Assembly: GCA_032164245.1 (NCBI GenBank)
Contig: JAVMKO010000003.1
Location: 40,116,890-40,180,889 of the forward strand
Direction: 5' to 3'
DNA from: Sternotherus odoratus
Lineage: Eukaryota > Chordata > Testudines > Kinosternidae
DNA: 64,000 nucleotides
Positions 12,675 to 24,673 of the stretch are shown here, piece by piece. The notes beneath the pieces were generated by a model. The model was not told the origin of the DNA. It did not search any database and worked only from the letters and a program-made list of their open reading frames with translations. Position 1 is the first letter of the stretch. Each line of letters begins with the position of its first letter. The translations under genes were made by a program, and so were the position numbers.

Positions 12675-15440
12675 CAGGGATCATCACATGAAATTTGAAG
12701 GGAATGAATCAACCAGGAAGCTAGCCAATATTTGCAGAGAAATGGAAAGACTAGACATTACAATAATGGGACTAAGTGAGATTCCGGAGAGGTCAGAATG
12801 ACTGTCATGAGTTTTCAGTGCAGAAAATAATACAGTTACCAGTGCACATGGATATCAAAGCAGAAAAGCAGTAGTAACTATAGATGAACTGTAGCCAGAA
12901 GGATTGAACAAGTGAAACTATCACCTGAACATGTAATGATAATAGTGATAAAAGCACATCCAAAAGATCTAATTATTTAAATGCATGCTGCAGCAACTGC
13001 AGAATCCGACGAGGATATAGATTTTTTTTCTGAAAACGTTGAAGAATCAATGGAAATCAGTTGTAGAAAGAAAGGCAAAGTTGCAATTCTTATGGGAGAC
13101 TGGAACACAGAATTAGGGAAGAGAATCTGTAGCAGTTGGCCCATTTGACCTTAGTTAAAAAAAGATTAATATAATTTTGTGAGAAAAATGATCTCATTAT
13201 CGGCAATATTTATTTTAACAAAAAAGAAAGCACAAGAAAGATATGGGAATCACCAGGAGGGATGTATACAAAAAATAATTTTATCATGATTAACCACAGG
13301 TACAGAAACTGTGCAAACAAGGTTAAGTTATGCCAAGTACAGATTTTGTATCAAATCACAGATGAGTAATATTGTCACTGAAGTTACCGTAAGCCAAACT
13401 CTATCTAACATGGAACCTTGATATTCTGATGTCTCATGATGAGATACAAATTCACTCTGAGCATGATGTGTTGTAGTTCATCAATAAAAACAAAGAACAA
13501 GTGATTTGGGAATGTCTGAGAGATGCTACCAAAGAAGCTTCAGATGAATATGTAGCAAAGAAATTACTCGGTAAGAAAACCTTATGGCTAACAGATTAAA
13601 TCATTGCTCTGCTGGACAAAAGATCAGAAATAAGAGCACAAAGATTGACAACACAAAATCAGGAATACCAAAGATTAATAAAAACAATAAAGAATAAATG
13701 CAGATTAGCAAAGTTTGAATGGCTGAATGAGAAATGGAAAGAAACTGAACAACTGGATAAAGAGAATAATGAGATGTGTAAAAAAGATAAAAGACTTTAC
13801 TTACAGAATAAACTTGATCAATACAATCTTTAAGGACAAAAATGAACAACATTCAATAGTCCCTCAAAACAAGAATGAGAGATGGCGAGAGTATCTTGAG
13901 AAACTCAAGTATGGTGATGGTAGGTATGAAATACCTCAACTAGACATAAGTCAAGTAAGGCTTCCAAAAATGAATGAAAAAATAATAGCAGAATTAAAAA
14001 GACTTCCAAATGGAAACAAACTATTTTGTGATGGAATATCAGCTCAATTATTAAAAAGTATGGGGGATGAAGGCTTGAATGCTGTGTCAGAGCAATGAAA
14101 AATACATCTGAGACTGAAGAATTTCCCAAAGATTTAAAAACTCACTGCATATCCAAATGCCCCCAAAGTCCACCATTATGGATTTTAAAGACTATAGAAT
14201 GATTAACCTAGTATCTCATTCCTCTAAGATACTTTTATGAGTTATTTAACACCAGTACATGGGAAGATTGATAAGGAAATAAGTGAATAGCAATATAACT
14301 TTATAGTGACCTTTCCACATTTAAACATCATCATGAATTTGACGCTTATATTAGAATGATCAATTGAAATGAGAAAAATAGTACATTTGTATTTCATTGA
14401 TCTTCAAAAAGCACTTGACATAATCTACCACTACAATTGTATTAAGATATATTGACAACTGTATACATCAATTACAAGTGATAAAACAATTATACTGGAA
14501 TCAGAAGGCAGTTATAATGGGATATGAAAATGAAAATCTAATAGATGTGAAGAGAAGAATGAGATAAGGTTGCAAAACATCATTGAACTTTAGACCACAT
14601 TTATAGTGTTTTATTAAATTAATCAAAGAAAAATAAGATATTAAGATGGATGAAAATAGGTGAAAAAATTCACTATGAAGATGATAGTTCTGTTTTCTAA
14701 TTCAGAAAAGATCTGATGAAGTTAGTGGAGATTATATGTGACCATGATAAAGAATATGGTCTACAGTTGAATGTGGACAAGACAAAAATTATGGTAACTT
14801 ACAAGTATCCTGTGAAAATATGCAGGACTCCTATGAATGGCACAGGTATGCAGCAAGTGAGAAATTATTGCTGCTTAGGAACCATCATTATAGAAGATGG
14901 AGGTTTGAATACTGAAGTAAGCACCAGAATAGCCAGAGCAAGAGAGACTGTCTGGAAGAATAAACACCTGATGAGAAGAGACATAAATCTAAAGACTAAA
15001 TTTGGATTCTTAAAAATCTTCCATTTCCTCTATGTTAAATTATGACTATGAAGCATGTCATCAAACAACTGACAATAAAGAAACTACAATCCTTTGAATT
15101 ATGGTGGTATAGAATAATTCAGAAAATCTCAAGGATATATTCCATAATCAACAAAAAAGTATTGAAGTATTGGAACTCAGTCAATGCTTATTAGAGATTT
15201 TATTAAAAGAAAGATTCAATTTGCAGGGCACATTGTAAGAGGTTCAGCAGCTGATGAATGTTTACAAGTATTGGGAGGGAAAACTGATGAGAGAAAAAAC
15301 AAGACAGAAAAAGAAGATCTTGGATGGATCATGTGCTGTCCTGGGCAGGACAAAAAACTGTTCAATCACAAAGAAATTAGCAGAGGATTGTACAGAATGG
15401 GCTGATATGGTTGCAAACCTACAGTAATCAAGATGCCACA
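12675..15440 (+). pseudogene. Decayed RTE-like LINE (endonuclease plus reverse transcriptase)
   Basis: Broken plus-strand frames follow the order of a LINE ORF. An endonuclease start resembling REMERLDITIMGLSE lies near 12730. The endonuclease core MGDWNTELG lies near 13092. A piece like NDLIIGNIYF..W.SPGGMY lies at 13185-13270. RT N-terminal segments encoded at 13645-14098 include DGISAQLLKS. GLQLNVDKTKIMV lies at 14758-14796. A C-terminal block with IARARETVWKNKHLMRRDINLKTK and IQFAGHIVRGSA lies at 14926-15260. Stops and shifts are frequent, so the copy is inactive. The RTE-like assignment rests on these motifs only. The start abuts the truncated Tigger. Confidence 0.75.
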
Positions 15441-16980
15441 GAAGAAGACAAAGAAGATTCCATGAAAGCCCCAGGCTGCAATGGAATTAAACCAAACTAA
15501 AAGAATATCATAGAAGAAAGAGGTCAGCTGTCATGTACTTACCTGACTGTAATGGACGAGCAAATCAAGGCAGTCCCATTTGATTAAATTGTCACTGGCA
15601 CAAACAGTGTTAAATAAAATCAAGCCCTAAACAAGGTGCATTCAAATAGCAAGCGCTACTATTTACATTGACACATAAATGGCCGTCCTACCTCTCTGTA
15701 GAGTCTGAGCACATATCAACTGATGTGATCAACACATTCATTAAGTCTTAAATATGCCAGCCTCCACCCTCACAATATTTTAAATGAAACATTTCATTAA
15801 TATTCACATACATACTATAGATCATGGAAATTCTTTACTTTAGCATTCAAGAGTCCAACTTTGATGGGATTATTAAAAGTTCAGATTCACTTTTCTTGCA
15901 TAACTCCATCTAATATTTTTTTTTATTCATCCTCCTCAATGTCCATTTGATTCCACCAGTCACTCATTTAACACACTGTTGAGACTTATTACTTCAGATG
16001 CTTCATACTTGAAAGCGTCAGGAATGTAACTATTTTCAATGAACTTAAAGTGATCATGCCCGCAATGCAGAGTGCACTAGTAAGTGCCTTTTCATGCTTA
16101 CTACCTATAAACCTGTCATTACTGATCACAGAAAATCTATTATGCCAATGGACACTTTCTGCTTCAAAAGAACATGAGCAGGCAAACCTTTTATGGCAAT
16201 TTGAGGGGAGTTTAATGATGTAAATCACTGTTCAGAACTTAAAAAAAAATATTACGTCCATAGTAATACAAGTGCTTAAAAAGGTGACTAGATTTTTCAA
16301 TAGTTTTGTTACAATGTAGTTTTCAGTAAATGTTGATAAAGATGGTATTGCACTTGGTAAATTGAAATAAATATGTATTTTCATTAAAAAATGTTATATA
16401 TATTTCCCAAATTATGCTCTTGTTATAGGAAGACATTGCAATATACAAGTCAAAATCGTTTAGATATTGAGGTTTACTGCTGCGACTACTGAAGGTAGTA
16501 AACATTATAAATCTAGCTTCCATCACCCAGAATGCCTCATAACTTATCAAAACTAGCTTGGCTAAAATGTTGTGCTTACACTGTCAGTCTGTTAATTCAA
16601 TTGGCACTTATTCCACTACTATGCCTTAATTCTCAATCTACAACCTTGGACGTATATTTTAAGTTGCTAGCAATCAGGTTTAGTAAAGGACATACATCCA
16701 ATCAGGAATGTTCTGCTTGTTTATGTTGCTTATGGCAATAAAGCATTTCACGAGATTGATTTTGTTAAGAGCTTTGTTTCGATTAAAGCAACAAGGCACA
16801 CAATCACTAACAGTGTTAAAAATCCAATTTGATTTACCAAGTTAAAATATTGTTGTAAGTTTTTATGTGATTTAAATTTCTCCTGATGTGCCTCACTAGC
16901 TTAAACTATCCAATTGTCAATCAGCCTTGTCTTTTCCCATATTTCACCAAATATAATAAATGAATTAGCTTTCATATTAT
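15441..16980. other. AT-rich DNA, no gene recognised
   Basis: Short frames only (15989-16228, 16323-16550, 16532-16741), none with a domain or splice context. Confidence 0.45.
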
Positions 16981-16982
16981 AC

Positions 16983-17032
<50 letters not shown>
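16981..17032. repeat. (TA)n microsatellite
   Basis: An almost uninterrupted TA repeat with one ATAC variation near its start, lying just 5' of a Harbinger-like MITE. Confidence 0.95.
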
Positions 17033-17034
<2 letters not shown>

Positions 17035-17066
17035 CTTTTATATATAGTGCTTTTGAAAGCATTTTA

Positions 17067-17350
17067 GGATAGGTCTTCACTACTCACTGGATCGGCGGGT
17101 AGCGATCGATCAATTTATCGCGTCTCGTTTAGACGCGATAAATCGATCACCAATGGCACCCCTGTTAACTCTGGAACTCCAGCTTGACGTGAGGCGCAAG
17201 CTGGAGTTGATGGGGGAGCGTGCTGCCACCCACCGCTGCCACTAGGACGGCAGGTAAATCAGCTGAAGATATGCCGACTTCAGCTACATTATTCACATAG
17301 CTGAAGTTGCATATCTTCAGTCGACCCCTCCCCCTAGTGTAGACCAGCCC
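17067..17350 (+). mobile_element. Harbinger-like MITE, family A copy 2
   Basis: The 284-bp element has ends GGATAGGTCTTCACTAC and GTGTAGACCAGCCC (inverted) and is flanked on both sides by TTA, the TWA duplication of PIF/Harbinger elements. Inside is an inverted repeat of about 40 bp, GATCAATTTATCGCGTCT paired with AGACGCGATAAATCGATC, and the block CTGGAACTCCAGCTTG. The same interior occurs at 6715, 38713 and 44687. Confidence 0.88.
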
Positions 17351-17353
17351 TTA

Positions 17354-18023
17354 GTTCACCTTCAAGTTTTAAAGATGAGAGTAACAGTTATATAACAATG
17401 TATGTATTTCTCACAATGATATCTAGGTAATCATTCTCTCCTTCCTCCTTAATCTTTTGTTATTGGTGGGTAGTATAGACATACCCTTACTTAGTATAAA
17501 TGCTTTCCTCGTGGATTGTATTTTGTAAATGGACAACAAACCTAATTCTCAATTACTGAGGGACAATCTCCACTCATTGATATATTTTGCTTTCCACAAC
17601 CAAATCTCCTTACAACTTTTCATGAGTGATGTACCCGAGTATTCGGATTCTAATATTTAAACTGTATTGTTAAATCTATTCACCTAAATTTGGGTTATTG
17701 CTGATTATGTACTCTATCATACAGCTTTTAAAAACGAACTTTGTTTTTGTGGATAATCTAAGCACTATACCCAGATGTACAGACACTCTTTCCTCAACCT
17801 ATGTTTTATACATATTTTTTAACATTAGCTTTAATAAAAATTTTAAATCTGTTCATATTAAAAACAGGCTGGAGGAGAGAAGATGGAGAGAAGATGTAAT
17901 GGCACACAGCAAAAGTATGACTATTGACATTCTCTTGTCCACCCACACACATGGTACTCTAGGTCATATTGACCATTCTCATACTCCCTTGACCTTGGCA
18001 TTTCCAGAGCTCAGGATTGTTAT
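17354..18023. other. AT-rich DNA, no gene recognised
   Basis: The long plus frame 17698-18438 runs from this AT-rich stretch into the GC-rich hAT element and has no domain. It is a chance frame. Confidence 0.5.
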
Positions 18024-18031
18024 GACCTCCC

Positions 18032-18675
18032 CAGGGCCGGCGACAGGGGGGTACAACGGTTACAGCTGTACCGGGCCCCGGACTTCAGGGGGGCCCCCTG
18101 AAGTCCGGGGCCGGTACAGCTGTAACCGTTGTCGCTGGGGCTGTGAGCGAGGCACGGCTCGGGCAGCTGCTGCCGCGCTCACCAGCCCCCTCCCCCGGCA
18201 CCCAGCAGCCAGCCCCGCCCCCCTTTGCTACTCCCGGCCGACCACGCGGCCGCAGCACATGCGGGGGTTGGGGCCCGCAGGAGGTAGGAGACCGTCGCGG
18301 GGGGGAGCGGGCGGGAGGCAGGAGATCAGCGGGGGGGCCGCGGGAGAACGTCCGGGGGGGGCGCGGGAGGTAGGAGACCGGCCGGGGGGGCCCTCGGGCC
18401 GCGGGAGATCGGCGGGGGGGGCCGCGGGAGGCAGGTGACAGGCCGGGGGGGGGGCGCGGGTGATCGTCCGGGGGGGGCGCGGGAGATCGGCCGGGGGGGG
18501 CCCGCGGGAGGCAGGAGACGGGGGGGGGGGGGAGCGCAGGCGGCAGGAGACTGGCCGGGGCGGGGGGGCCGTGGGCGGCGGGAGATCGGCCGGGGGGGCC
18601 GCGGGCGGCGGGAGACCGGGGGGCCCCCCGTACGGTCTGCCGTACGGGGCCCCAAAATTCCTGTCGCCGGCCCTG
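18032..18675. mobile_element. Nonautonomous hAT element packed with GC-rich tandem repeats
   Basis: The 644-bp element has perfect 16-bp inverted ends CAGGGCCGGCGACAGG and CCTGTCGCCGGCCCTG. It is flanked by an 8-bp duplication GACCTCCC (18024-18031 and 18676-18683). CAGGG tips and 8-bp duplications are hAT hallmarks. Just inside the left end is a near-perfect palindrome of about 78 bp (18054-18131). From about 18260 to 18620 there is a degenerate array of units built on GGGAGATCGGCCGGGGGGGC. A further palindrome lies at about 18620-18653. No transposase is encoded. The proline- or glycine-rich ORFs on both strands come from base composition. Confidence 0.88.
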
Positions 18676-18683
18676 GACCTCCC

Positions 18684-19476
18684 ACCCAGGAACACTGGGA
18701 GATGGGAGGGAATTCTATTACATTCTGCCTTCTAACACACTTGTTTTAATTTAGCCCTCTTAAGTTAATTATACACAAATTTGAAAACCATAAAAACAGA
18801 AGATGTATGCTTCGTTTGGAATGTTTATCATTTAAATGTTAGCAGTGCAAATTGTCTGCTATATGATGTTTAAAAGTGCAAAGGGGACCCAATAAAGGGC
18901 TGTGTTATAATTTAAAATCAAAGTAACATGTATTTCTGGCAGTGTGGTAAAAAGTACAAAAAATCTATTTGGTGAGATATTGACTTCTAAAGGACCTCCC
19001 TGACCAATCAAGGGTAATATATCTTTTTTTACACTAAAATGAAAATAACATTGAAAGAATAGAATCCAATAGGAGAGCTCTACAACTGTACAAATGAATT
19101 AAACTGTTTTAAAAGTGCTATACACTATATCACTATTTCCAATTCTGAGACATGTCACTGATGCTTTGTTGTTGCACAAGTAGTGAATCATCATCTCTGT
19201 TTGCTTATGACTTGTCAGCCGAAATTGTGAATCCTGCAATAACTCCACAAGACTACTCAGGGCTAGGTAGTATAGAAAATAAAGCAGAAACATTCATTTT
19301 AGGACATCTAAATTCAGTCTGAGATTTAAAGTGTAAAAGTTTCAGTCTCTGATCTCAGTGACAGTAAGGATATGGGATACATAACAAAAATACCAGTCAC
19401 CACACTGCTAAAATCAATTTTAAAGTCCTTATTTAGTGCTACAACTGAACTACCTCAGAAATTACACAACAAAACA
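18684..19476. other. AT-rich DNA, no gene recognised
   Basis: No termini, RNA features or coding frames were recognised between the hAT element and the next insertion. Confidence 0.45.
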
Positions 19477-19491
19477 CTACAAATAATAAGA

Positions 19492-19617
19492 AACAGAGAG
19501 GTAGCCGTATTAGTCTGGAATAGCAGTGGCATCCGACGAAGTGGGTATTAGCCCACGAAAGCTTATGCTTCAAAACTTTATAGTTAGTCTTTAAGGTGCC
19601 ACAGGACTTTGTTACCT
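19492..19617. repeat. Short retroposed repeat with 15-bp target duplication
   Basis: It is flanked by exact copies of CTACAAATAATAAGA (19477-19491 and 19618-19632). The body carries GTAGCCGTATTAGTCTGG, CCCACGAAAGCTTATGC and TTAGTCTTTAAGGTGCCAC, phrases common in an interspersed repeat of reptile genomes. The body begins near AGAGGTA and ends TACCTCT. A long exact duplication points to LINE-type target-primed insertion, but the repeat class is not certain. Confidence 0.7.
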
Positions 19618-19632
19618 CTACAAATAATAAGA

Positions 19633-20549
19633 TATTCACAGTATGGCAAATATGACTTTATTTTCATCAATAGCATATAAAGACAAGTAAAAGCTCATAG
19701 AAGAAGTGCCATGTTTGTTAGGAGCACATCTATTAATTCTGAATATGGATGTTTCATATAAGCTGTTATTTTAGATTATCAAATTCATTTTATATGTATA
19801 TATGTTGATATATGCAAACTAAATATTCCAGTACATTATTCCTATTTTGCATTCCTACCTAAAACAGTTTGCAACTTCAAAATATGTTGCTTAGCTGCTT
19901 TGGATATTGATGGCATGCATTTTAAATTTGGAATATTAAAACATAGTGATTACATATACTTAATATCCTGTTGAGTTGAGCAGCATATGCAGGATTAATC
20001 TGTGGAGTACCCATGGATCATGAAAAAAAGCTAGTTAATGAATAACATGACGACAAGTAGTCTGGCACACATTGGGAGATTTCAGGGAGGCAATGATGCT
20101 ATAAGTGTCAGCAGTAATTTAATTCAGAATAAGTTTCATTAATTGTTAGTGTTTATTATAATTACTATTTAAATATGATATGAACTAAAAATGCAGGAAG
20201 AAATAACCCCCTCCCCCCAAAAAAACCCCCAACAACCCACAAACCTTACACACCCTGAGAAGTATTTTAAAGCAAAAGAAAAAAATGATTAAAAAAACAA
20301 TTAGGTATGCAATGTGAGGAACCTGGAAAAGTGAATGCTGTTAATTTAGTATTGAAAGGAAAAGAAGGGTCCTCTACTCCCTTTCCCTATCTCCAATCTT
20401 TTATGCAGTCTCAAACCTTTCCTGAATCTGCATATTAAATTCAAAACTCAAAATCTCTACCGAAGGCTTTCCATCCTGACAGATGTGTATGTTTTCAAGT
20501 GTTTCCAAGTCGTTTCACTTCAACCATCCTTTCTTTGAAAAGAGAAATT
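19633..20549. other. AT-rich DNA, no gene recognised
   Basis: Includes an A/C-rich stretch near 20205-20250. No element ends were found. Confidence 0.45.
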
Positions 20550-20552
20550 AAG

Positions 20553-20840
20553 GTTACTTCCTTGTAACTGAGGTTCTTCAAGATGGACTCTGTATTTTTA
20601 TTCTTTTGGGATATGTACTGACCAGCACCAATGAATGGTGAAACCTTCTGCTAGAAGTGCCTGTTAGAGCACTTTGTGCATCCCTCTCTTGCCCCACCCC
20701 TCAGGCAGTTGCCACTTTAGTTTATTTTAATGCTAATGCACAGTCATGACTTATTAAGACTCTGCAGAAGAGAGGAAGAAGAGTGGGGAGTGTGAATGTG
20801 CAGAATTCATGTTGAAGAATCTCAGTTACAAGTAAGTAAC
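20553..20840. repeat. Inverted terminal segment of a DIRS-like element
   Basis: Two 29-bp arms, 20553-20581 and 20812-20840, are inverted copies with 2 mismatches; the core is CTTGTAACTGAG. About 230 bp lie between them. The pair sits downstream, in minus-strand sense, of the tyrosine-recombinase-like frame at 21531-21728. That is where DIRS elements carry inverted terminal and internal complementary repeats. Confidence 0.6.
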
Positions 20841-22960
20841 TTCCATTTCTTCTTTGAGTGGCCTCTGCATAATCCAACTCTTGGGGAAGTTAAGTGAGAC
20901 ATATTCAGAGTAGGGTAAGGAAAATAAGGACTGAAAAACTGAACTTTCAGACTGGGTTCGGATCTGGTTTGCATATCTATTACATAATGATTAGTAAAAA
21001 TATTCACTGAGCCTCTTGTGGAAGCTTTGCAAATTTCAATTAGTGGGACATGTTTTAAACATATGACAGAAGTTGCCATTGCCCTAGTAAACATGCCTGA
21101 TCAGCAGGAGGTGACTACAAGGCCATTTTATAAAATTTCTATTATATATAGTCTGATAATGTTTGGGCAGAAATGTGTTTGCCCTTACAGTTACGCTCTT
21201 GTAAAACAAACAGTTTACATGAAGTTCTAAAGACCTAAGTCCTATCTAGATAGAAATATAGATAGATAAGACATTCTTAGCATACCTTTTGGATATGTGG
21301 TTTGGGAAGGAACACTGGAAGATTAATAGCTTGGTTGACTTGAAAATCAGAAATTACTTTTGGTATCCATTTAGGCTGAGGACAAAGAACTACTTTGTCC
21401 TTATAAAAAACAGTAAAATGGAAGGTCAGCTGTTAGGGCATGTAGTTCACTAATCCTTCTGGCTGAAGTTATTGCTACAATAAAAGCTACTTTAATTGAA
21501 AGATGAAATAGTGAGCAAGACAATAAAGGTTTAAAAGGTGGGAACATGACCTGTGATAACACCAAATTTAAATCCTATGTAGGAATAGGCTTTCTCACCA
21601 GGAGCTAAAGGTTTTGCAAACCCTTCAAAAGCTTCCTTAGAATGTCTGGGTAAAATTGATTTACCATTTATCGGCATATGAAAAGCTGCAATTGCAGCTA
21701 AATGCACCTTAAGAGATGCAATTGACAACCCCTTATTTTTTTATATAAATAAGAAATACTCTAATATACACTTAATAGGGGTTGCTGAAGATCAACACCT
21801 TTATTAGAGACCTATACAAAATATTTTCCATTTTAGATCATTTTCTAGTGGACTTTCTTGTACAGTTAATAAAAACACATGGAATATCTGAAGAGAATGA
21901 TTTTTCTAAATCTGTCAAAGTCCTATGTCCATGCCATCAAATGCAACAGAAGTGAATCTGGATGGTATACTTTTACCTGTTGCTTTGATAGAAATTTCAG
22001 TATCTGGATAGTATGTTTTTCTGAGATTTACCAGTACCTTTTCTATTACTCCCTCCAGAAGAATAGAATTGATTTCTGACCATAACATCCTCCTAACTGA
22101 GAAGTTCCTGATTTGGGAGGGAGTCGGAGAACAGTTTGGAGGGAAGGTTTCAAACTGGATGGTATAAGTGTTTTTTGTAGTATTAAAAAGCCATCTCTGT
22201 CTGTAGTAATGTTTTGCCACTTGCTGTAGAAATTGGACAGTCTCCAAAACGAATATGGAAAAAACTTAAGGTTGGTTTGGTGCTCAAGGCTGATGTTAAA
22301 CCTGAGATCTAACATTAGGCATAGTAGTGGATGATGAACTTATTTGTCTCATCCTGGGTTTTTAATTTTCATGAGGAACAGTAGATGTAATGTTACTGAT
22401 GATACTGTTGTTTCCCTCTGTTACAATACAAAAACAATTAATAGGGTGGATAATATTTTCTTTGGTACCTGAAAACAGGCGTGGAAGCTCTCTTCTAAAT
22501 GGTTGCATGAGATCTAACAATTTGGCTGTGCACTTTGTCTTTCATTTTGTCCAGCATTTCATCAGTTTGGGAACTGAAAAATTGAACCCCCTCAAATGAG
22601 AGGTCTGTTTTTGAAGCACTACAGCTGATGCTTCTGATAGTGAAGACTCAGTGGAGATATAGAAAGATGCTTAGCCACATTTTGGCCCTCTTTGATAAGG
22701 GCATTAGTAAATCTATAATGTTCCGATTGATATTTTCAGTAAAAAGAGAAATCTTGTCACATAGGTGAAGTTGATATCTCACCATAACTGCCTGATATTC
22801 AGCAATCCTCTTATTCAATGATTTGAAAAGAAAAAAAATCTGTTTTGAAAAAATCCAACTTCTTCTCTTCCCTTTCCCCAGTAACAGAATGAAGATAATC
22901 AGATCAAGATATCTACATCATTGCAACCATCATCAATGAATTAAGAAGATGTATGTCAAA
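20841..22960 (-). pseudogene. Decayed DIRS-like retrotransposon (RT and tyrosine recombinase)
   Basis: On the minus strand, 21531-21728 encodes SLKVHLAAIAAFHMPINGKS followed by a segment resembling the 'HP.V.RFLKG...' block. This is the N-terminal part of the DIRS/Ngaro tyrosine recombinase. Further 5' on that strand, 21915-22247 encodes a frame whose VRRMLWSEINSILLEGVIEKV matches the start of DIRS reverse transcriptase (an E...LL..GAIE.V pattern). A trailing piece near 21390-21430 fits the recombinase region with LP.F.PKPH. Several stops and shifts show the copy is dead. The RNase H/methylase parts were not identified. Upstream sequence to about 22960 could be gag-like but is not recognisable. 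Confidence 0.55.
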
Positions 22961-24084
22961 GCAAGAAAATCAGTCATTAGGGATTTAGTAAAGTTTATCT
23001 GTGAGTAGTCTCAGCTCTCCCAAATTCACCAGTAATTCACCTCTCCTAGAACTCCAACCATGTGGGTGCTCTGGGTTCACAGCTTATCTCATCATAGACG
23101 TGACAGAAAACAGATGATACACAGGCAGACTTTATATAGCATTCTAAAACAAATTAACTATTTACTCATGTAGCATAAGAAATGTAAAGACTAGACAAAA
23201 TAAACTATACACATTTCCCTGGCTTGGTTTGCTCAACCCTCTGCTGAGCATTTTGGATTAGGGCAGAGTCTTTTGAGGAGTCCAACATCCCGCTCCTCTT
23301 CAGGATCACAGAGACACTCTGCCCTTCCATTCTCCTGCCCAAACTTTCTCACAATATGGCTAGTAGGACATTTCTTTTATAACCTCCCTTTCCGTTTGAA
23401 AGATGACTCACTGATCAGCCTCATCAGCTGAATCATTACTTTTTTTTTTTTAAACCAGCCCACATAGGAAGACTGGTCCTTCTGGGTGGTAGCCAGCTCT
23501 ATCCAAAGCAACTTCTGAATAGAGTACCATCAAAGTTTAATAACCCTCTGTTGTTAGCCATGTATCACTAACCCCTTTCAATTTCTATCCAACATGGAGA
23601 TAAAAAGTACAACAGAGAAGGCAGCAAGCCCCACATTCAAAATGGAGTTTGCAGTCTGACACAGAAACACATAAAGAGCTCCCAATATCAAAGAAAATTC
23701 ATAAGCTCTACATAGATTCCTCAACTCACCACATTTTGTATCAATACAGTTAGTGAATGTCTTTTTTACTTGCAAGAGGAAGGGGAGTAAGCAGGGGGAA
23801 CTTAACCACTGAGACAGGAATTGAAGCATTGAAAGTTCATTGGTTTTTTTTTTTTCCTGAGACTTCAATATTGCAGCTAAGCACTACTTTCTAGTGCCAT
23901 ACAGTTCAGGCTTTAACTTGATGGTAATCAAGATTCTTTGTGAAATTGGTTCAAATGGCATATCACATCCAGTCACCCATTAATTTGTTTTTTTTAAAAT
24001 GTTTTTCAAAACAACCTCACTAAATTAAAACAAAATCATTATGCCATTGACAAAACACAAATATAAGTCACATCTCAAACAAGA
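22961..24084. other. Noncoding DNA with T-rich tracts, possible old repeat
   Basis: Moderate GC in 23040-23560 and poly-T tracts near 23440 and 23840. No paired termini were found. The minus frame at 23578-23868 has no recognisable domain. Confidence 0.35.
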
Positions 24085-24673
24085 TATATTGGAATAGGAA
24101 AAGGTTCAGAAAAGCCCAATAAAAATGATAGGGGTTTGGAACAGCTGTCTTATGAGGAGAGATTAATAAAACTGGGACTTTTCAGTTTAGAAAAGAGATG
24201 ACTAACGGGGCATATGATAGATGTCTATACAGTCATGACTGGTGTAGAGACCATAAAAAAGAAAGTGTTATATACTCCTTCTTATAAAACAAGAACTCAG
24301 GGTCACCAAATGAAATTAATAGGCAGCAGGTTTAAAACAAACAAAAGGAAGTATTTTTTTCACACAACACACAGTCAACCTATGGAAACCTCCTTTGTGT
24401 TGTGAAGGTCAAGACTCTAACAGGGTTCAAAAAAGAGCTAGATAAACTCATGGAGGATAGGTCCATCAATGGTTATTAGCCAGGATGGGCATGGATGGTG
24501 TCTGAAGCCTCTGTCTGCCAGAAGCTTGGAATGGGCGACGGAGGATGAATCACTCAATGATTGCTTGTTCTGTTCATTCCTCTGGGGCACCTGGCATTGG
24601 TCACTGTTGGAAGACAGGATACTGGTCTAGATGGACTATTGGTCTGAGACGGTATGGCCATTCTTATGTTCAC
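24085..24673 (+). mobile_element. CR1 LINE 3' end
   Basis: CR1 ORF2 C-terminal remnants appear in order: GAACAGCTGTCTTATGAGGA (24140), GGTTTAAAACAAACAAAAGG (24330) and AGCTAGATAAACTCATGGAGG (24437). The tail CACTGTTGGAAGACAGGATAC follows, with an end near CCATTCTTATGTTC. The copy is 5'-truncated and broken by stops. Confidence 0.88.

Noticed and set aside
17698..18438. 246-codon plus-strand ORF
   Set aside because: It runs from AT-rich DNA into the hAT element's GC-rich array. The C-terminal half is composition-driven, with no domain.
18228..18749. Proline- and glycine-rich ORFs on both strands
   Set aside because: Open frames in all directions are expected in a G/C tandem array inside the hAT element.
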